Assembly (NCBI RefSeq): GCF_017349075.1 | Contig: NZ_JAFMOF010000002.1 | Coordinates: forward strand, 1,240,001 to 1,304,000 | DNA from: Streptomyces triculaminicus | GTDB taxonomy: Bacteria; Actinomycetota; Actinomycetes; Streptomycetales; Streptomycetaceae | DNA length: 64,000 nucleotides | Direction: 5' to 3' | Shown here: positions 51,440 to 60,073 of the stretch, piece by piece | Numbering within the stretch: the first letter of the stretch is position 1 | Layout of the letters: each line of letters starts with the position of its first letter | Notes under the pieces: model-generated | The model's database searches: none | Told to the model about the DNA's origin: nothing | What the model saw: the letters and a program-made list of their open reading frames with translations, nothing else | Translations under genes and position numbers: made by a program

Positions 51440-52057
51440 TCAGTCCTTGCGGAAGCACTGGATGTAGGCGTCGCCGCTGGTCCCGTAGGTGTACTCGGTC
51501 GTGTCGTACGCCACGTAGGGGTGGCGCTCGACGCGGATGGTGCGGAAGTGCGGCAGGTACTGCCAGCGGAGCTCCGGCTTGGTGCTGAAGAACGGGATGA
51601 ACACCCCGCCGGGGCGCAGGACGCGGACGACCTCCGGCATGGTCCGGTCCCACAGCTCCTTGTCGGTCCAGACGTCCATGTCGAGGGCCGGGTCGAAGAA
51701 CATGCCGTCGACGCTCTCCGACGGCAGCTCGAAGACGCGCCGGAAGAAGTCGCCGCGCTCGATGGCGAGGTTGCCGGGCAGCCGCGGGTGCCGGGCGCGG
51801 AAGAGGTCCTCGACCTTGTCGAAGAGCTCGAGGACGGTGTGGCTGCGGGTGGCGGGGTTGTTCGCGATGCGCAGGGCGGACAGGCCGAGGCCCAGGCCCA
51901 CCTCGTAGAAGTCGTGGCCGTACTCGCACAGCATGTCGGCGCTCGCCCACATGAGGTCGCGTTCCCACGCCTGCATGGCCTGCTCGCCGTCGATGCTCAA
52001 GGTCACCTCGCCGTCGCGTTCGACGAGTTCGATCGCGGGCGTGGCCTGGTTCTTCAT
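51440..52057 (-). CDS. blsL: guanidinoacetate-methyltransferase-like SAM enzyme (guanidine N-methylation)
   Basis: A 205-residue class-I methyltransferase. The pattern follows guanidinoacetate N-methyltransferase: EQAMQAWERDLMWASADMLC (the ME-x-W-E-x-x-Y-M equivalent), then DFYEVGLGLGLSALRIANNP (E-V-G-x-G SAM loop), SVDGMFFDPALD for the acidic substrate site, and VVRVLRPGGVFIPFFS. In blasticidin S biosynthesis BlsL methylates the guanidine of the beta-arginine moiety. Located between the CHAT-like gene and the CMP hydrolase-like gene. AAGGACGG precedes the ATG. Confidence 0.8.
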   Translation of the reverse strand: MKNQATPAIELVERDGEVTLSIDGEQAMQAWERDLMWASADMLCEYGHDFYEVGLGLGLSALRIANNPATRSHTVLELFDKVEDLFRARHPRLPGNLAIERGDFFRRVFELPSESVDGMFFDPALDMDVWTDKELWDRTMPEVVRVLRPGGVFIPFFSTKPELRWQYLPHFRTIRVERHPYVAYDTTEYTYGTSGDAYIQCFRKD

Positions 52058-52121
52058 GACAACCGTCCTTCGTCCGTCGGGGCCGGCCAGTGGTGGTTCC
52101 GTGGGGCGTGCGCGGGCCGTC

Positions 52122-54011
52122 TCACGCGCGGCGCGGTACGACGCCGAAGTGGCGCCGGGCGGTGGAGACGGCGAGGTCCTGCACGGCGAAGACCGTGAAG
52201 TAGTAGGCCTGGGGCGCGGTGGCCTCGGCGAACCGCACCCGGAAGAGCACGTCCCGGGGCTGCTCGTGCGAGGCCCGCACCTTGACCGTGGCGGGCTCGA
52301 CCGTGGTGTCCTCGCGCAGGTACGTCGGTACGAACAGGCCGAGCCGTACGGGGCCGGGCCGGGACGCCGTGAGCGCGGCGCGCACCTCCAGCACGCCGCC
52401 CTGCCCGACCTCGTCGTCCGCGTACGCCAGCAGCGCGGGCGCGTCGGGCACCCGGAAGGTGACGTCGCCGCAGCGCATGCAGACCGCGCAGGCGGTGTCG
52501 AGGACGTGCGGGAGCAGGCCGCGCCGGGTGAACTCCTGGGCGGGGCGGCCGCAGTGGCAGGTCACCTCCCGTACGTGCGGGTCGAGGGAGCTGCGGTCGC
52601 CGAAGTGCGCCGGGTAGTTCATGATCTCGTTCTCGGGGTTCTCGGCGACCTGCTCGGCGATCACGTGGTCGAGCGACTGCAGGTCGGCGGTGAGCGAGGC
52701 CCGGATCTCCTGCGGCGACCGGTCGGCGGAGTGGGTGGGGCGGGCCACCCACTGGTCCACCTTGCGGGCGAGTCTGGCCAGCCGGGGGCGCAGGGCGTGG
52801 TGGTGCGGCAGCAGCTCGGAGGCCAGCAGGGCGGTGAGCCGGCGGCCCGTGGTGAGGACCAGGGGATCGGGCCGGTGGTCGGAGGGCGCCGGCGCGGGGG
52901 GCGCGTCGTCCGGATCGCCCGGCATGCCGAAGCGCATGAACGCCGGATAGGGGTGCGAGCCCGCCAGGCTGGCGTTGAGGGTGTCGACCGAGTCCGCGCC
53001 GGAGAGGGCGGCGCGCATCCACGCCACGTTCTCGGGCCGGTCCGAGTCGTGCACGGAGACGGCGGAGACGACGGTGCGTGCGGGGCCGTCGAGGGCGTTG
53101 AGCAGCAGCTGGTACTTGGGGTCGTAGAGCGCGAGGTCGGCGAGCGGGCCGCTGTTGCAGGCGCTGAGCACCAGCTCCACCGCCTCCACGCGGTGGAGGG
53201 GCACGAGCTTGTCCTCCGGCTTGTAGCACGGCAGCCCGTAGGCGCACCGGGGGCCCAGCAGGCCGGGGACGGCGGGAACGGCAGGGTTCAGGCCGCAGAT
53301 GGTGAACTCGCCGAGGTTGACGCTGTCGTCCTTGCCATGGCCCTGGAAGACGACCCTGCGCCACCGGGTGCCGAGGATCTCCGCCTGGATGTCGGCCCGT
53401 TCGAAGTCACGGTCGTCGAAGACCTTGACGCCCGGCAGGTGCGGGGGCCGGTCGGTGTCGGTGAACAGGCCCAGCGCCTTGACGCCGGCGTCCGGGCGGG
53501 CGTACTGCTTGGCCACGTTCCAGGCCACGGACGCGCCGTCGCGGCCGCTGAGCAGGGTCAGCGCGTGCTCGGGCCCCCGGTAGGTGGCCAGGAGCAGGGC
53601 CCGTACGGGGGAGAGGTTCATGCGGTCGTAGCAGCCGACCACCACCAGCGTGCCCGGGTAGCGGTCGTGGAAGCCGGCGCCGTCGTCGAGCTCCTTCTCG
53701 TCGAGCCACTCGCGGGCGAGCGGACGGGCCAGCTCCGCCACCCCGACGGGCAGGTCGCCGGACCCGAGCACCACACCGAAGTCCAGGGGCGCGGGCGGGC
53801 GGACGGCACCGTACAGGCCGTTGGCCGCGGCCACGCCGTCGGCCAGATCGGCACGGCCGTCGACCGGTACGGGCACGGGCGCCCGGCCGGGCGCCGCCAG
53901 GAACTCCCCGACGGCCGCGGGGAACCGGTCGAGGGCGACCGTACGGAACGGGCCGCTGTCCGGCGAGGCGGACGGCTGCTCGGGCCGCCGGCCGTTGACG
54001 GCAGGGTTCAT
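52122..54011 (-). CDS. CHAT/caspase-fold protein with a cysteine-rich module, in the nucleoside cluster
   Basis: A 629-residue protein. Around residues 195-280 it shows the clan-CD peptidase pattern: WRRVVFQGHGKDDSVNLGEF has the histidine (H-G), and VELVLSACNSGPLADLALYD has the nucleophile Cys (S-A-C-N-S). About 130 residues of helices follow, then TCHCGRPAQEF ... DTACAVCMRCGDVTFR, four or five cysteines fit for zinc, and a C-terminal beta region. No signal peptide. It stands where blsK would be; BlsK is reported as a leucyl transferase, and I see no evidence for that here. A protease, activator or binding role is open. Confidence 0.7.
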   Translation of the reverse strand: MNPAVNGRRPEQPSASPDSGPFRTVALDRFPAAVGEFLAAPGRAPVPVPVDGRADLADGVAAANGLYGAVRPPAPLDFGVVLGSGDLPVGVAELARPLAREWLDEKELDDGAGFHDRYPGTLVVVGCYDRMNLSPVRALLLATYRGPEHALTLLSGRDGASVAWNVAKQYARPDAGVKALGLFTDTDRPPHLPGVKVFDDRDFERADIQAEILGTRWRRVVFQGHGKDDSVNLGEFTICGLNPAVPAVPGLLGPRCAYGLPCYKPEDKLVPLHRVEAVELVLSACNSGPLADLALYDPKYQLLLNALDGPARTVVSAVSVHDSDRPENVAWMRAALSGADSVDTLNASLAGSHPYPAFMRFGMPGDPDDAPPAPAPSDHRPDPLVLTTGRRLTALLASELLPHHHALRPRLARLARKVDQWVARPTHSADRSPQEIRASLTADLQSLDHVIAEQVAENPENEIMNYPAHFGDRSSLDPHVREVTCHCGRPAQEFTRRGLLPHVLDTACAVCMRCGDVTFRVPDAPALLAYADDEVGQGGVLEVRAALTASRPGPVRLGLFVPTYLREDTTVEPATVKVRASHEQPRDVLFRVRFAEATAPQAYYFTVFAVQDLAVSTARRHFGVVPRRA

Positions 54012-54109
54012 GGGACGTTACCTCGTGTTCTCGGCTGACCTGGACGAGCTGGAAGGACGCTGGAAGAAGGGGGATCGGGCGGGCGGCGGCCGGGCGGGGC
54101 CGGCCCCGC

Positions 54110-55339
54110 TCACGCGGCGCATCGCGCGGGCACGGTCGTACGGCTGCCGAGCAGCCCCCGGCAGGCGAACGCCAGGGCCGCCCCCGCCAGGGCCACGCCC
54201 GTCGCCGCCGCGAACACCCCGTGCGGTCCGACCGGTTCCATCAGCAGTCCGCCGGCCTGCTGGCCCACGGCGTCGCCCACGACGGTCGCCAGGGACGCCC
54301 AGGTGAACGCCTCCGTCAGCAGCCTGCCGTCCGCGACCGTGCTGACCAGCGTCATCTCGCTCGCCGACACCAGGGCGAGGGGAGCGCTGCCCACCGCGAG
54401 GGCCACCCCCAGCGTCAGCTCGGAGACGGCCAGCAGCGGCAGGGCCGTGCCGACGGCGTAGGCGAGCACCAGGCGCGGGAAGCGCCGGTGCACCGCCACC
54501 TCCGACTGCGAACGCCCCAGCCACAGCGCACCGACCGCACTGCCGACCCCCCAGCACGCGTACACCACGCCCGTGCTGCCCGGCGACCCGTGCGCGTCGA
54601 CGAAGGCGGGAATCGCCAGCGTCATCAGACCGATGGGCACCGCGCACACGGCCATGACGCCCGTCAGCGCCAGCATTGCCGGCTCCCTGAGCGGCCCCAG
54701 CAGGCTGTGCGGCACCCCGTCCGGGCGGGGGCTCGCCGCCGCCGTGCCGGCGGGCAGCCGCGTGAGGGCCAGCCCCAGGGCGCCGACGCCGCCGATGGTG
54801 GCCACCGTCGTCAGCGCCAGGGACGCCGATCCCGTGATCATCAGCGCGGCCAGCATCAGCGGCGCCCCGATGACCAGCACTTCGGTGAGCAGCGCCTCCC
54901 ACAGGTAGGCGATCTCCCGTTCGTCGTCCCGGAGCGGAAGCCGCGCCCACAGCGAGCGCATGCAGGCGTTGGCGGGCGGCAGGGCCACACCGGCGACGGC
55001 CGCCACGACGGGCTGCGCCCCGTCATCCGGACCGGTGGCCCACACCAGCACGGCGAGGGCCGACGGGTAGAGCAGGCCGGTGGCGACGAGCACCGGGCGC
55101 CGCCCCCTGCGGTCGACGTACCGGGCGATGAGGGGCCCGCCCACCGCCATGCCGACGGTGTAGAGGGCGGCCACCAGCCCGGCCCGCGCATAGCTGCCGC
55201 CCTGCTCGCGGACGACCAGCACCATCGCCAGCGACATCAGGTACACCGGCATCCGGGCGACCACGCTCCACCAGGCCGGGCCCGCGACATGGCGGCGCGT
55301 CAGCAGCTCGAGGAACCGGCGGGGCAAGCCGTTCGACAC
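54110..55339 (-). CDS. MFS transporter of the nucleoside cluster
   Basis: A 409-residue protein with 12 hydrophobic helices. ARYVDRRGRRPVLVATGLLY holds the loop 2-3 motif; helices include VYLMSLAMVLVVREQGGSY and GVALAGAALAFACRGLL. It lies between the ATP-grasp ligase and the CHAT-like gene, which suggests export of the product and perhaps self-protection. GTG start; GGAG lies nine bases before it. No other resistance gene of the blasticidin type (deaminase, leucyl transferase) is recognised in the window. Confidence 0.88.
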   Translation of the reverse strand: MSNGLPRRFLELLTRRHVAGPAWWSVVARMPVYLMSLAMVLVVREQGGSYARAGLVAALYTVGMAVGGPLIARYVDRRGRRPVLVATGLLYPSALAVLVWATGPDDGAQPVVAAVAGVALPPANACMRSLWARLPLRDDEREIAYLWEALLTEVLVIGAPLMLAALMITGSASLALTTVATIGGVGALGLALTRLPAGTAAASPRPDGVPHSLLGPLREPAMLALTGVMAVCAVPIGLMTLAIPAFVDAHGSPGSTGVVYACWGVGSAVGALWLGRSQSEVAVHRRFPRLVLAYAVGTALPLLAVSELTLGVALAVGSAPLALVSASEMTLVSTVADGRLLTEAFTWASLATVVGDAVGQQAGGLLMEPVGPHGVFAAATGVALAGAALAFACRGLLGSRTTVPARCAA

Positions 55340-55397
55340 TGTCTCGGTCTCCGTTCGGTGGCCGCGCGGGGCGGGCGGGGTCGGGGCCGGCCGGGGG

Positions 55398-56678
55398 TCA
55401 GGGGTGCGGGGCGGGGGCCTCCCGCGCCCCGGCGGCGGGGGCCACGTCGATCGTGAAGACGCCCAGGACCTCGCGCATGCGCTGCTCCACCTCGCCGATC
55501 GACGTGCCGGTCACATGGACGTACCCGGACGCGTTGTGCGAGGCACGGCGTGCCGCCACCGCGTCGCCGACGCCCACCCTGAGAACGGCGTCGACGACCC
55601 CGGGGATGCGCAACAACTCCTCCCGGGGAGTGACGGCCCGCACGACGCCCGAGCCCGGCAGCGGCAGCAGCAGGTCGCCCGCGCAGCGCCGCTCGCCGTA
55701 CCGCAGCGCGGGGCGCCGGCCCAGGTAGACGTCCAGCGTGGCGCCGAAGACGTCGAAACCGTAGGCGTGTCCGTGGTTGGCGGTGATCTCGCAGCCCGCC
55801 AGCCGCACGCCGATCTCGCCGGCGTAGGCCTCCCCGTCGACGGCGAAGAACTCCATGTGGAGGTAGCCGTGGTCGAGGTCCATGCCGGTGACGATCCGCT
55901 GCAGCAGGGCCCTCAGGTCCAGGGGCGGCCCCTCGCCGGTGGCGACGCTGATGTTGGCGTTCATCGCGCCGTCGACGATGTCCAGCGGGCGGCACGGCAT
56001 CGCGCTCGGCCAGGCGTCCAGCACCCGCCCGTCGTGGACGAGGCCGCACACCTCCCACTCGGTGCCGCCGAGGTACTCCTCCACCATCCACTCCCGCGCG
56101 CCGAAGTCGATCCCGGCGAGCGAGGACGGCCCGGCCAGCCGGAAGGTGTCCACGCAGGCGAAGGAGTCGGTGGGCTTGAGCACCAGCGGCCAGCCGCACT
56201 CCGCCGCGAACCGCTCGGCGTCGGCCGCGCACGCCACGCGCGCGTACCGGGCCGTACGCAGCCCCAGTTCCCGGAAGCGGTCCTTCATGGCGGCCTTGTC
56301 CCGCACCCACGTCACCTGCCGTTCCGACAGGTGCGGCAGGCCCGCCAGCCGCGCGAACCGCTGGGCCACCGCCTGCCGGGGCTCCGAGGGGTTGCAGAAG
56401 CGGCCGGGCGGTACGGGCAGGCCGGCGGCCCACTCCCCGTAGCGCCGGACCTCCTCCTCCAGCGGCACCCCCTCGAGCACCCAGAACGCCGGCAGGTGCG
56501 CGGTCTCGCGCAGATAGTCCTCCGACAGGTCGCGGCGGACCTCGGCGAAGCGCAGCAGCACCAGCCGCCCGGCCAGGTGCCGGGCCGCGTACCGGGTGAA
56601 GGAGGTGGCGCGGTCGTCCGCCATCAGCAGCACCGGGCCGTCCTCCGGGCCGGCTCCCGTCGCGGGGCCGCCGTTCAC
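55398..56678 (-). CDS. ATP-grasp ligase (predicted amide-bond formation in the nucleoside pathway)
   Basis: A 426-residue protein. The ATP-grasp fold is clear: VTWVRDKAAMKDRFRELGLR starts the central domain, then WPLVLKPTDSFACVDTFRL (nucleotide lysine), REWMVEEYLGGTEWEVCGLV (adenine-binding E-E-Y) and the metal site MEFFAVDGEAYAGEIGVRL. The GTG start overlaps the aminotransferase stop (GTGA), so translation is coupled. In blasticidin-like pathways the amide between the 4'-amino sugar and the beta-arginine carboxylate needs an ATP-dependent ligase, and this is the only candidate. Assignment is from context. Confidence 0.82.
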   Translation of the reverse strand: MNGGPATGAGPEDGPVLLMADDRATSFTRYAARHLAGRLVLLRFAEVRRDLSEDYLRETAHLPAFWVLEGVPLEEEVRRYGEWAAGLPVPPGRFCNPSEPRQAVAQRFARLAGLPHLSERQVTWVRDKAAMKDRFRELGLRTARYARVACAADAERFAAECGWPLVLKPTDSFACVDTFRLAGPSSLAGIDFGAREWMVEEYLGGTEWEVCGLVHDGRVLDAWPSAMPCRPLDIVDGAMNANISVATGEGPPLDLRALLQRIVTGMDLDHGYLHMEFFAVDGEAYAGEIGVRLAGCEITANHGHAYGFDVFGATLDVYLGRRPALRYGERRCAGDLLLPLPGSGVVRAVTPREELLRIPGVVDAVLRVGVGDAVAARRASHNASGYVHVTGTSIGEVEQRMREVLGVFTIDVAPAAGAREAPAPHP

Positions 56679-57853
56679 ACCGCCTCCAGCGCCTGGCGCA
56701 GGGCCTTGACCGCGAGGACCTGGTCCTGCTCGGAGAGCTCCGGCGACAGCGGCACGCACAGGGTGCGGTCCAGCAGGTCGCGGGTGCGGGCGAAGCGGTC
56801 GCGGCTGAGCAGCAGCGGGTGGTCCGGGGCCAGGCTCCAGGGGAAGCCGTCGGCGTAGAGGGACCGCCGGCCGGTGAACACCGGGTGCTCCGGCAGCAGG
56901 TACTTGTTCAGCGTCCAGCTGGCGATGCCGCGCCCGGTGAGCGAGGCCACGGCCGCGTCGCGCAGTTCCCGGCTCTCCCACCGGAACCGCAGGCTGATCT
57001 TCACGTCGCCCGTGGCCCGGGGCAGGACCCGCAGGTCCGTGCGGTCCGGCAGCGCGTCCATGGCGATCGCGTGGTGGCGCTCGAGCCCGGCGAGCACCTC
57101 GTCGAGGTGGCGGAACTGCTGGAACTGGATGGCGGCCACCCCCTCGCTGGTGACGAAGTTCTCGCCGTAGTGGGCGTCGGGGTCCCACGTCGGGTAGCGG
57201 CCGGGCACCCGGGCCGAGCCGTGGTCGTGGTAGCGGCGCATGGTCGCCCACGCGGCGGGGTCGCACGTCGCGATCAGGCCGCCCTCGCCGGAGGTGAGCA
57301 CCTTGTTGTGATGGAAGCTGAACGTGCCGGCGTAGCCGGCGGTCCCGGTGTGCCGGCCGTCGGGGAAGACCGCGCCGAGCGCCTGGGCGCAGTCCTCGAC
57401 GACGTAGGGCACACCCTCCGGCAGCGGCGCGACCGTTCCCTCCATATGGGCGACGATCACCCGCTCGGTGCCCGGCGGCAGCAGGGCGGTGTCCAGGGAC
57501 AGGGAGTCGTCGACGTCGACGAGCACGGGGATCAGCCCGCTGGAGAGCACCGCGCCCGCGACGGCCACGAACGTGACCGCCGGGATGTGGACGAGGTCGC
57601 CGGTGCGGGGGCGGGTGGAGATCAGGGCCAGCCGCAGGGCCTCGGTGCAGTTGTGCACCGCCAGGACGTGCGGTGCGCCCAGGCGTTCGGCGACGCGGCG
57701 CTCCAGGCGGGAGGCGACGCTCTCGCCCTCCGTCTGGTAGCGGAACAGCACGCCCTGCTCGATCGCCTCGCGCAGCTCCCGCATGTCCGACCAGTCGAGG
57801 TAGTTGGCCCCGTAGGGCAGGAAACGCTGTCCGAGTCGCTTGCCGAGGCTCAT
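56675..57853 (-). CDS. blsH: DegT/DnrJ/EryC1/StrS aminotransferase (C4' amination of the sugar)
   Basis: A 392-residue PLP enzyme. The PLP lysine is in FSFHHNKVLTSGEGG, the cofactor Asp in VPYVVEDCAQALGAVF and the phosphate-binding region in VLAVHNCTEALRLALI. The N-terminal SDMRELREAIEQGVLFRYQ is the family's opening. In blasticidin S biosynthesis a related enzyme (BlsH) introduces the amino group at C4' after CGA decarboxylation. Overlaps the aminomutase stop by 4 bases (ATGA) and the ATP-grasp start by 4, so the three genes are translationally linked. Confidence 0.85.
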   Translation of the reverse strand: MSLGKRLGQRFLPYGANYLDWSDMRELREAIEQGVLFRYQTEGESVASRLERRVAERLGAPHVLAVHNCTEALRLALISTRPRTGDLVHIPAVTFVAVAGAVLSSGLIPVLVDVDDSLSLDTALLPPGTERVIVAHMEGTVAPLPEGVPYVVEDCAQALGAVFPDGRHTGTAGYAGTFSFHHNKVLTSGEGGLIATCDPAAWATMRRYHDHGSARVPGRYPTWDPDAHYGENFVTSEGVAAIQFQQFRHLDEVLAGLERHHAIAMDALPDRTDLRVLPRATGDVKISLRFRWESRELRDAAVASLTGRGIASWTLNKYLLPEHPVFTGRRSLYADGFPWSLAPDHPLLLSRDRFARTRDLLDRTLCVPLSPELSEQDQVLAVKALRQALEAV

Positions 57854-59013
57854 CGCGCATCACGCTCCGTGATCGGGTACGCGGCGGTGTCGACGGCCAT
57901 CTCCTCGCCCCGGTGATTGCGCAGGCTCAGCCCGTCGGGGGTGCGGGTGAAGTACGGCCGGGCGAGGGGGACCTTGCCGATCCTGGTGGTCAGGACGTAC
58001 TGCGGCACTCCGAAGCCGGTGATGTGGCCCTGCAGGCCCTCCATGATCTCCCAGCCCTTCTCCACGGAGGTCATGAAGTGGGCGACACCGGTGACGTTGT
58101 CGCAGTGGTAGAGGTAGTAAGGACGCACGCGGATGCGCAGCAGCTCGGTCATCAGCGTGCGCATCGTGGCGACGTCGTCGTTGATCCCGCGCAGCAGTAC
58201 GGTCTGGTTGCCCACCGGAACGCCGTGGCGCAGCAGCCGGTCGACGGCGGCGGCGGACTCCTCGGTGATCTCCTTGGGGTGGTTGAAGTGCGTGTTGAGC
58301 CACACCGGATGGTGGCGGGCGAGCATCTCGCACAGGCCGTCGGTGATGCGCTGCGGCAGCAGCACGGGGAACCGGCTGCCGATGCGGATGATCTCCACGC
58401 TGGGGATCGCCCGCAGCCCCGAGACGATCTCCTCGAGCTTGCCGTCCTGGTACGACAGCGGGTCGCCGCCCGTCAGCAGGACGTCGCGGATCTCGGGATG
58501 CTCGGCGATGTAGCGCAGGTCCTCGTCGAACGAGCCGCCCTCGTCGTCGCGGAAGTAGGTGCCGCTGACGTCGGTGGTGTGGAACTTGCGGGTGCAGTGC
58601 CGGCAGTAGACCGGGCACGCCTCGGTGACCAGCAGGATCACCCGGTCCCGGTACTTGTGCACCACCCGGTTGGTCTTTCGGTAGTAGGTGTCGCCGACCG
58701 GGTCGACGTCGCTGCCGGGAAACCGCTCGAATTCGCCCGGCGCGGGCACGGCCTGCAGGCGGATGGGGCAGGCGGGGTCGTCGGGGTCCATCAGGGACGC
58801 GTAGTACGGGGTGATGCTCCAGCGGTACCTGCCGGCGGAGTCGGCGATGGCCTTCTCCTCGTCGGGCGTCAGGCGCAGCCACCGGCGCGCCTTCTCGGTG
58901 GTGTTGACGCGCTTGCGCATGTGCCAGCGCCAGTCGTCCCACTCCGCGGCGGGGATGCGGGGCCGGAAGCCGGGGTCTGCTGTCGCGTCGTGTTCGCCGT
59001 GCGTGCCGGGCAT
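57850..59013 (-). CDS. blsG: KamA-type radical-SAM 2,3-aminomutase, probably acting on arginine
   Basis: A 387-residue protein. The radical-SAM cluster is CPVYCRHCTRKFH (C-x3-C-x2-C), followed by LLTGGDPLSYQDGKLEEI. YYLYHCDNVTG keeps the Asp that binds the substrate amino group in lysine 2,3-aminomutase. VLTTRIGKVPL keeps the PLP lysine, but the D-A-P-G-G-G-G stretch with the second substrate Asp of lysine aminomutases is replaced by TTRIG. That suggests a different side chain, in line with BlsG, which makes beta-arginine. GGAG lies five bases before the ATG 59013; ATG 59049 is also possible. Confidence 0.82.
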   Translation of the reverse strand: MPGTHGEHDATADPGFRPRIPAAEWDDWRWHMRKRVNTTEKARRWLRLTPDEEKAIADSAGRYRWSITPYYASLMDPDDPACPIRLQAVPAPGEFERFPGSDVDPVGDTYYRKTNRVVHKYRDRVILLVTEACPVYCRHCTRKFHTTDVSGTYFRDDEGGSFDEDLRYIAEHPEIRDVLLTGGDPLSYQDGKLEEIVSGLRAIPSVEIIRIGSRFPVLLPQRITDGLCEMLARHHPVWLNTHFNHPKEITEESAAAVDRLLRHGVPVGNQTVLLRGINDDVATMRTLMTELLRIRVRPYYLYHCDNVTGVAHFMTSVEKGWEIMEGLQGHITGFGVPQYVLTTRIGKVPLARPYFTRTPDGLSLRNHRGEEMAVDTAAYPITERDAR

Positions 59014-59110
59014 GGCGGCTCCAGTGTCGACGGGCGGTCGGTGACTCATGTCGAGACTCGTGTCGATGGCTCATGACGTGCGAGGCCCCGCGTCGCCGCG
59101 GAACGGCTGG

Positions 59111-60073
59111 TCACGGAGGTGCGAACGTGAGCTGGCGCAGCCCGCGGGCGACCCGCTGGGCCCCCCGCAGGTCGTCCGGCGCCGGATCGAGCGCGCTCCA
59201 CGGCGCCGCGCCCCCGGAGGGCGTCCACGGGGACGGGTCGCCCGGGTCGCCGGCCACGGGAACGGGGAGCGCGCGGGCCACCCGCCCGGCCAGGTCCCGC
59301 TGCGCGGGCCCCAGCGGGGGCAGCAGGGTCAGGGGCGCGCACCGGGCGTGGGCGAGCACCAGCGCCCCCAGCGTCGGCGAGGCCACGAAGGCCCCGGCGG
59401 CGGCGTGCAGCGCGTCCACGTCCACGTCGGCGGCACGGCTCAGCCGCACCCGCCCGGCCTCGCCGGCTTCCTCGAGCGCGGAACGCAGCAGGCCGAGCCG
59501 GGTGTCGCCGACCACCTCGCACCGCCCGCCGATGTCCGTCGCCGCCCGGACCAGCGCCCGCAGCGGCCCCTTCGCGAACGCCTCGGCCTCGGCGTCCGGT
59601 ACGCCCCAGAGGGACAGCAGGAGCAGCGCCCCCGCACGCACCCGGTCCCTGGCGGTACGGGCCGGGGCCAGACTCCCCGTGGGCCGGGCGCCGCCCCCGG
59701 GCGGCCAGGGGCCGGGCAGCCACCCGGGCCGGTGCAGCCGTGACAGCGCCCCGTCCGGGGAGCACGCGGCGGTCGTCCCCGGGTGTCCCGAGCGCAGGTG
59801 GACCACCGGTACGCCGCGCTCCAGCAGGCGGCGGGCGGCCGTCTCGTCGTCGCAGACCAGCGCCGCGTCCGGCGGCGCCCCGCCGGCGTCCGCCGTCGTG
59901 GCGACCCCGCCGAGGTGCGCGGCGACGCGCCGGCAGGCCAGCACCGAGTCGAGTTCCTCGTCCCGCGAGACCAGCAGCACGCGGCGGCGCGGTCCGGCGG
60001 CCGGTGCGGGGTTCAGAGGTGAACTGCCGTACCGCGGGAGCGGGGTCGTGCCGCCGGGGTTCAGTACGTCCAT
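59111..60073 (-). CDS. divergent CGA-synthase-related protein
   Basis: A 320-residue protein. RVLLVSRDEELDSVLACRRV starts a Rossmann-like N-terminal domain. The C-terminal part (FVASPTLGALVLAHARCAPL followed by TLLPPLGPAQRDLA) aligns with TSPGLTTLLEAGSLGVPTLC/LPPQNLSQIFNA of the CGA synthase three genes upstream, including the S-P and L-P-P motifs. The catalytic loops are shorter. It may be an inactive or accessory partner of the glycosyltransferase. Its 5' end overlaps the radical-SAM gene's 3' end by 13 bases. Confidence 0.65.
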   Translation of the reverse strand: MDVLNPGGTTPLPRYGSSPLNPAPAAGPRRRVLLVSRDEELDSVLACRRVAAHLGGVATTADAGGAPPDAALVCDDETAARRLLERGVPVVHLRSGHPGTTAACSPDGALSRLHRPGWLPGPWPPGGGARPTGSLAPARTARDRVRAGALLLLSLWGVPDAEAEAFAKGPLRALVRAATDIGGRCEVVGDTRLGLLRSALEEAGEAGRVRLSRAADVDVDALHAAAGAFVASPTLGALVLAHARCAPLTLLPPLGPAQRDLAGRVARALPVPVAGDPGDPSPWTPSGGAAPWSALDPAPDDLRGAQRVARGLRQLTFAPP

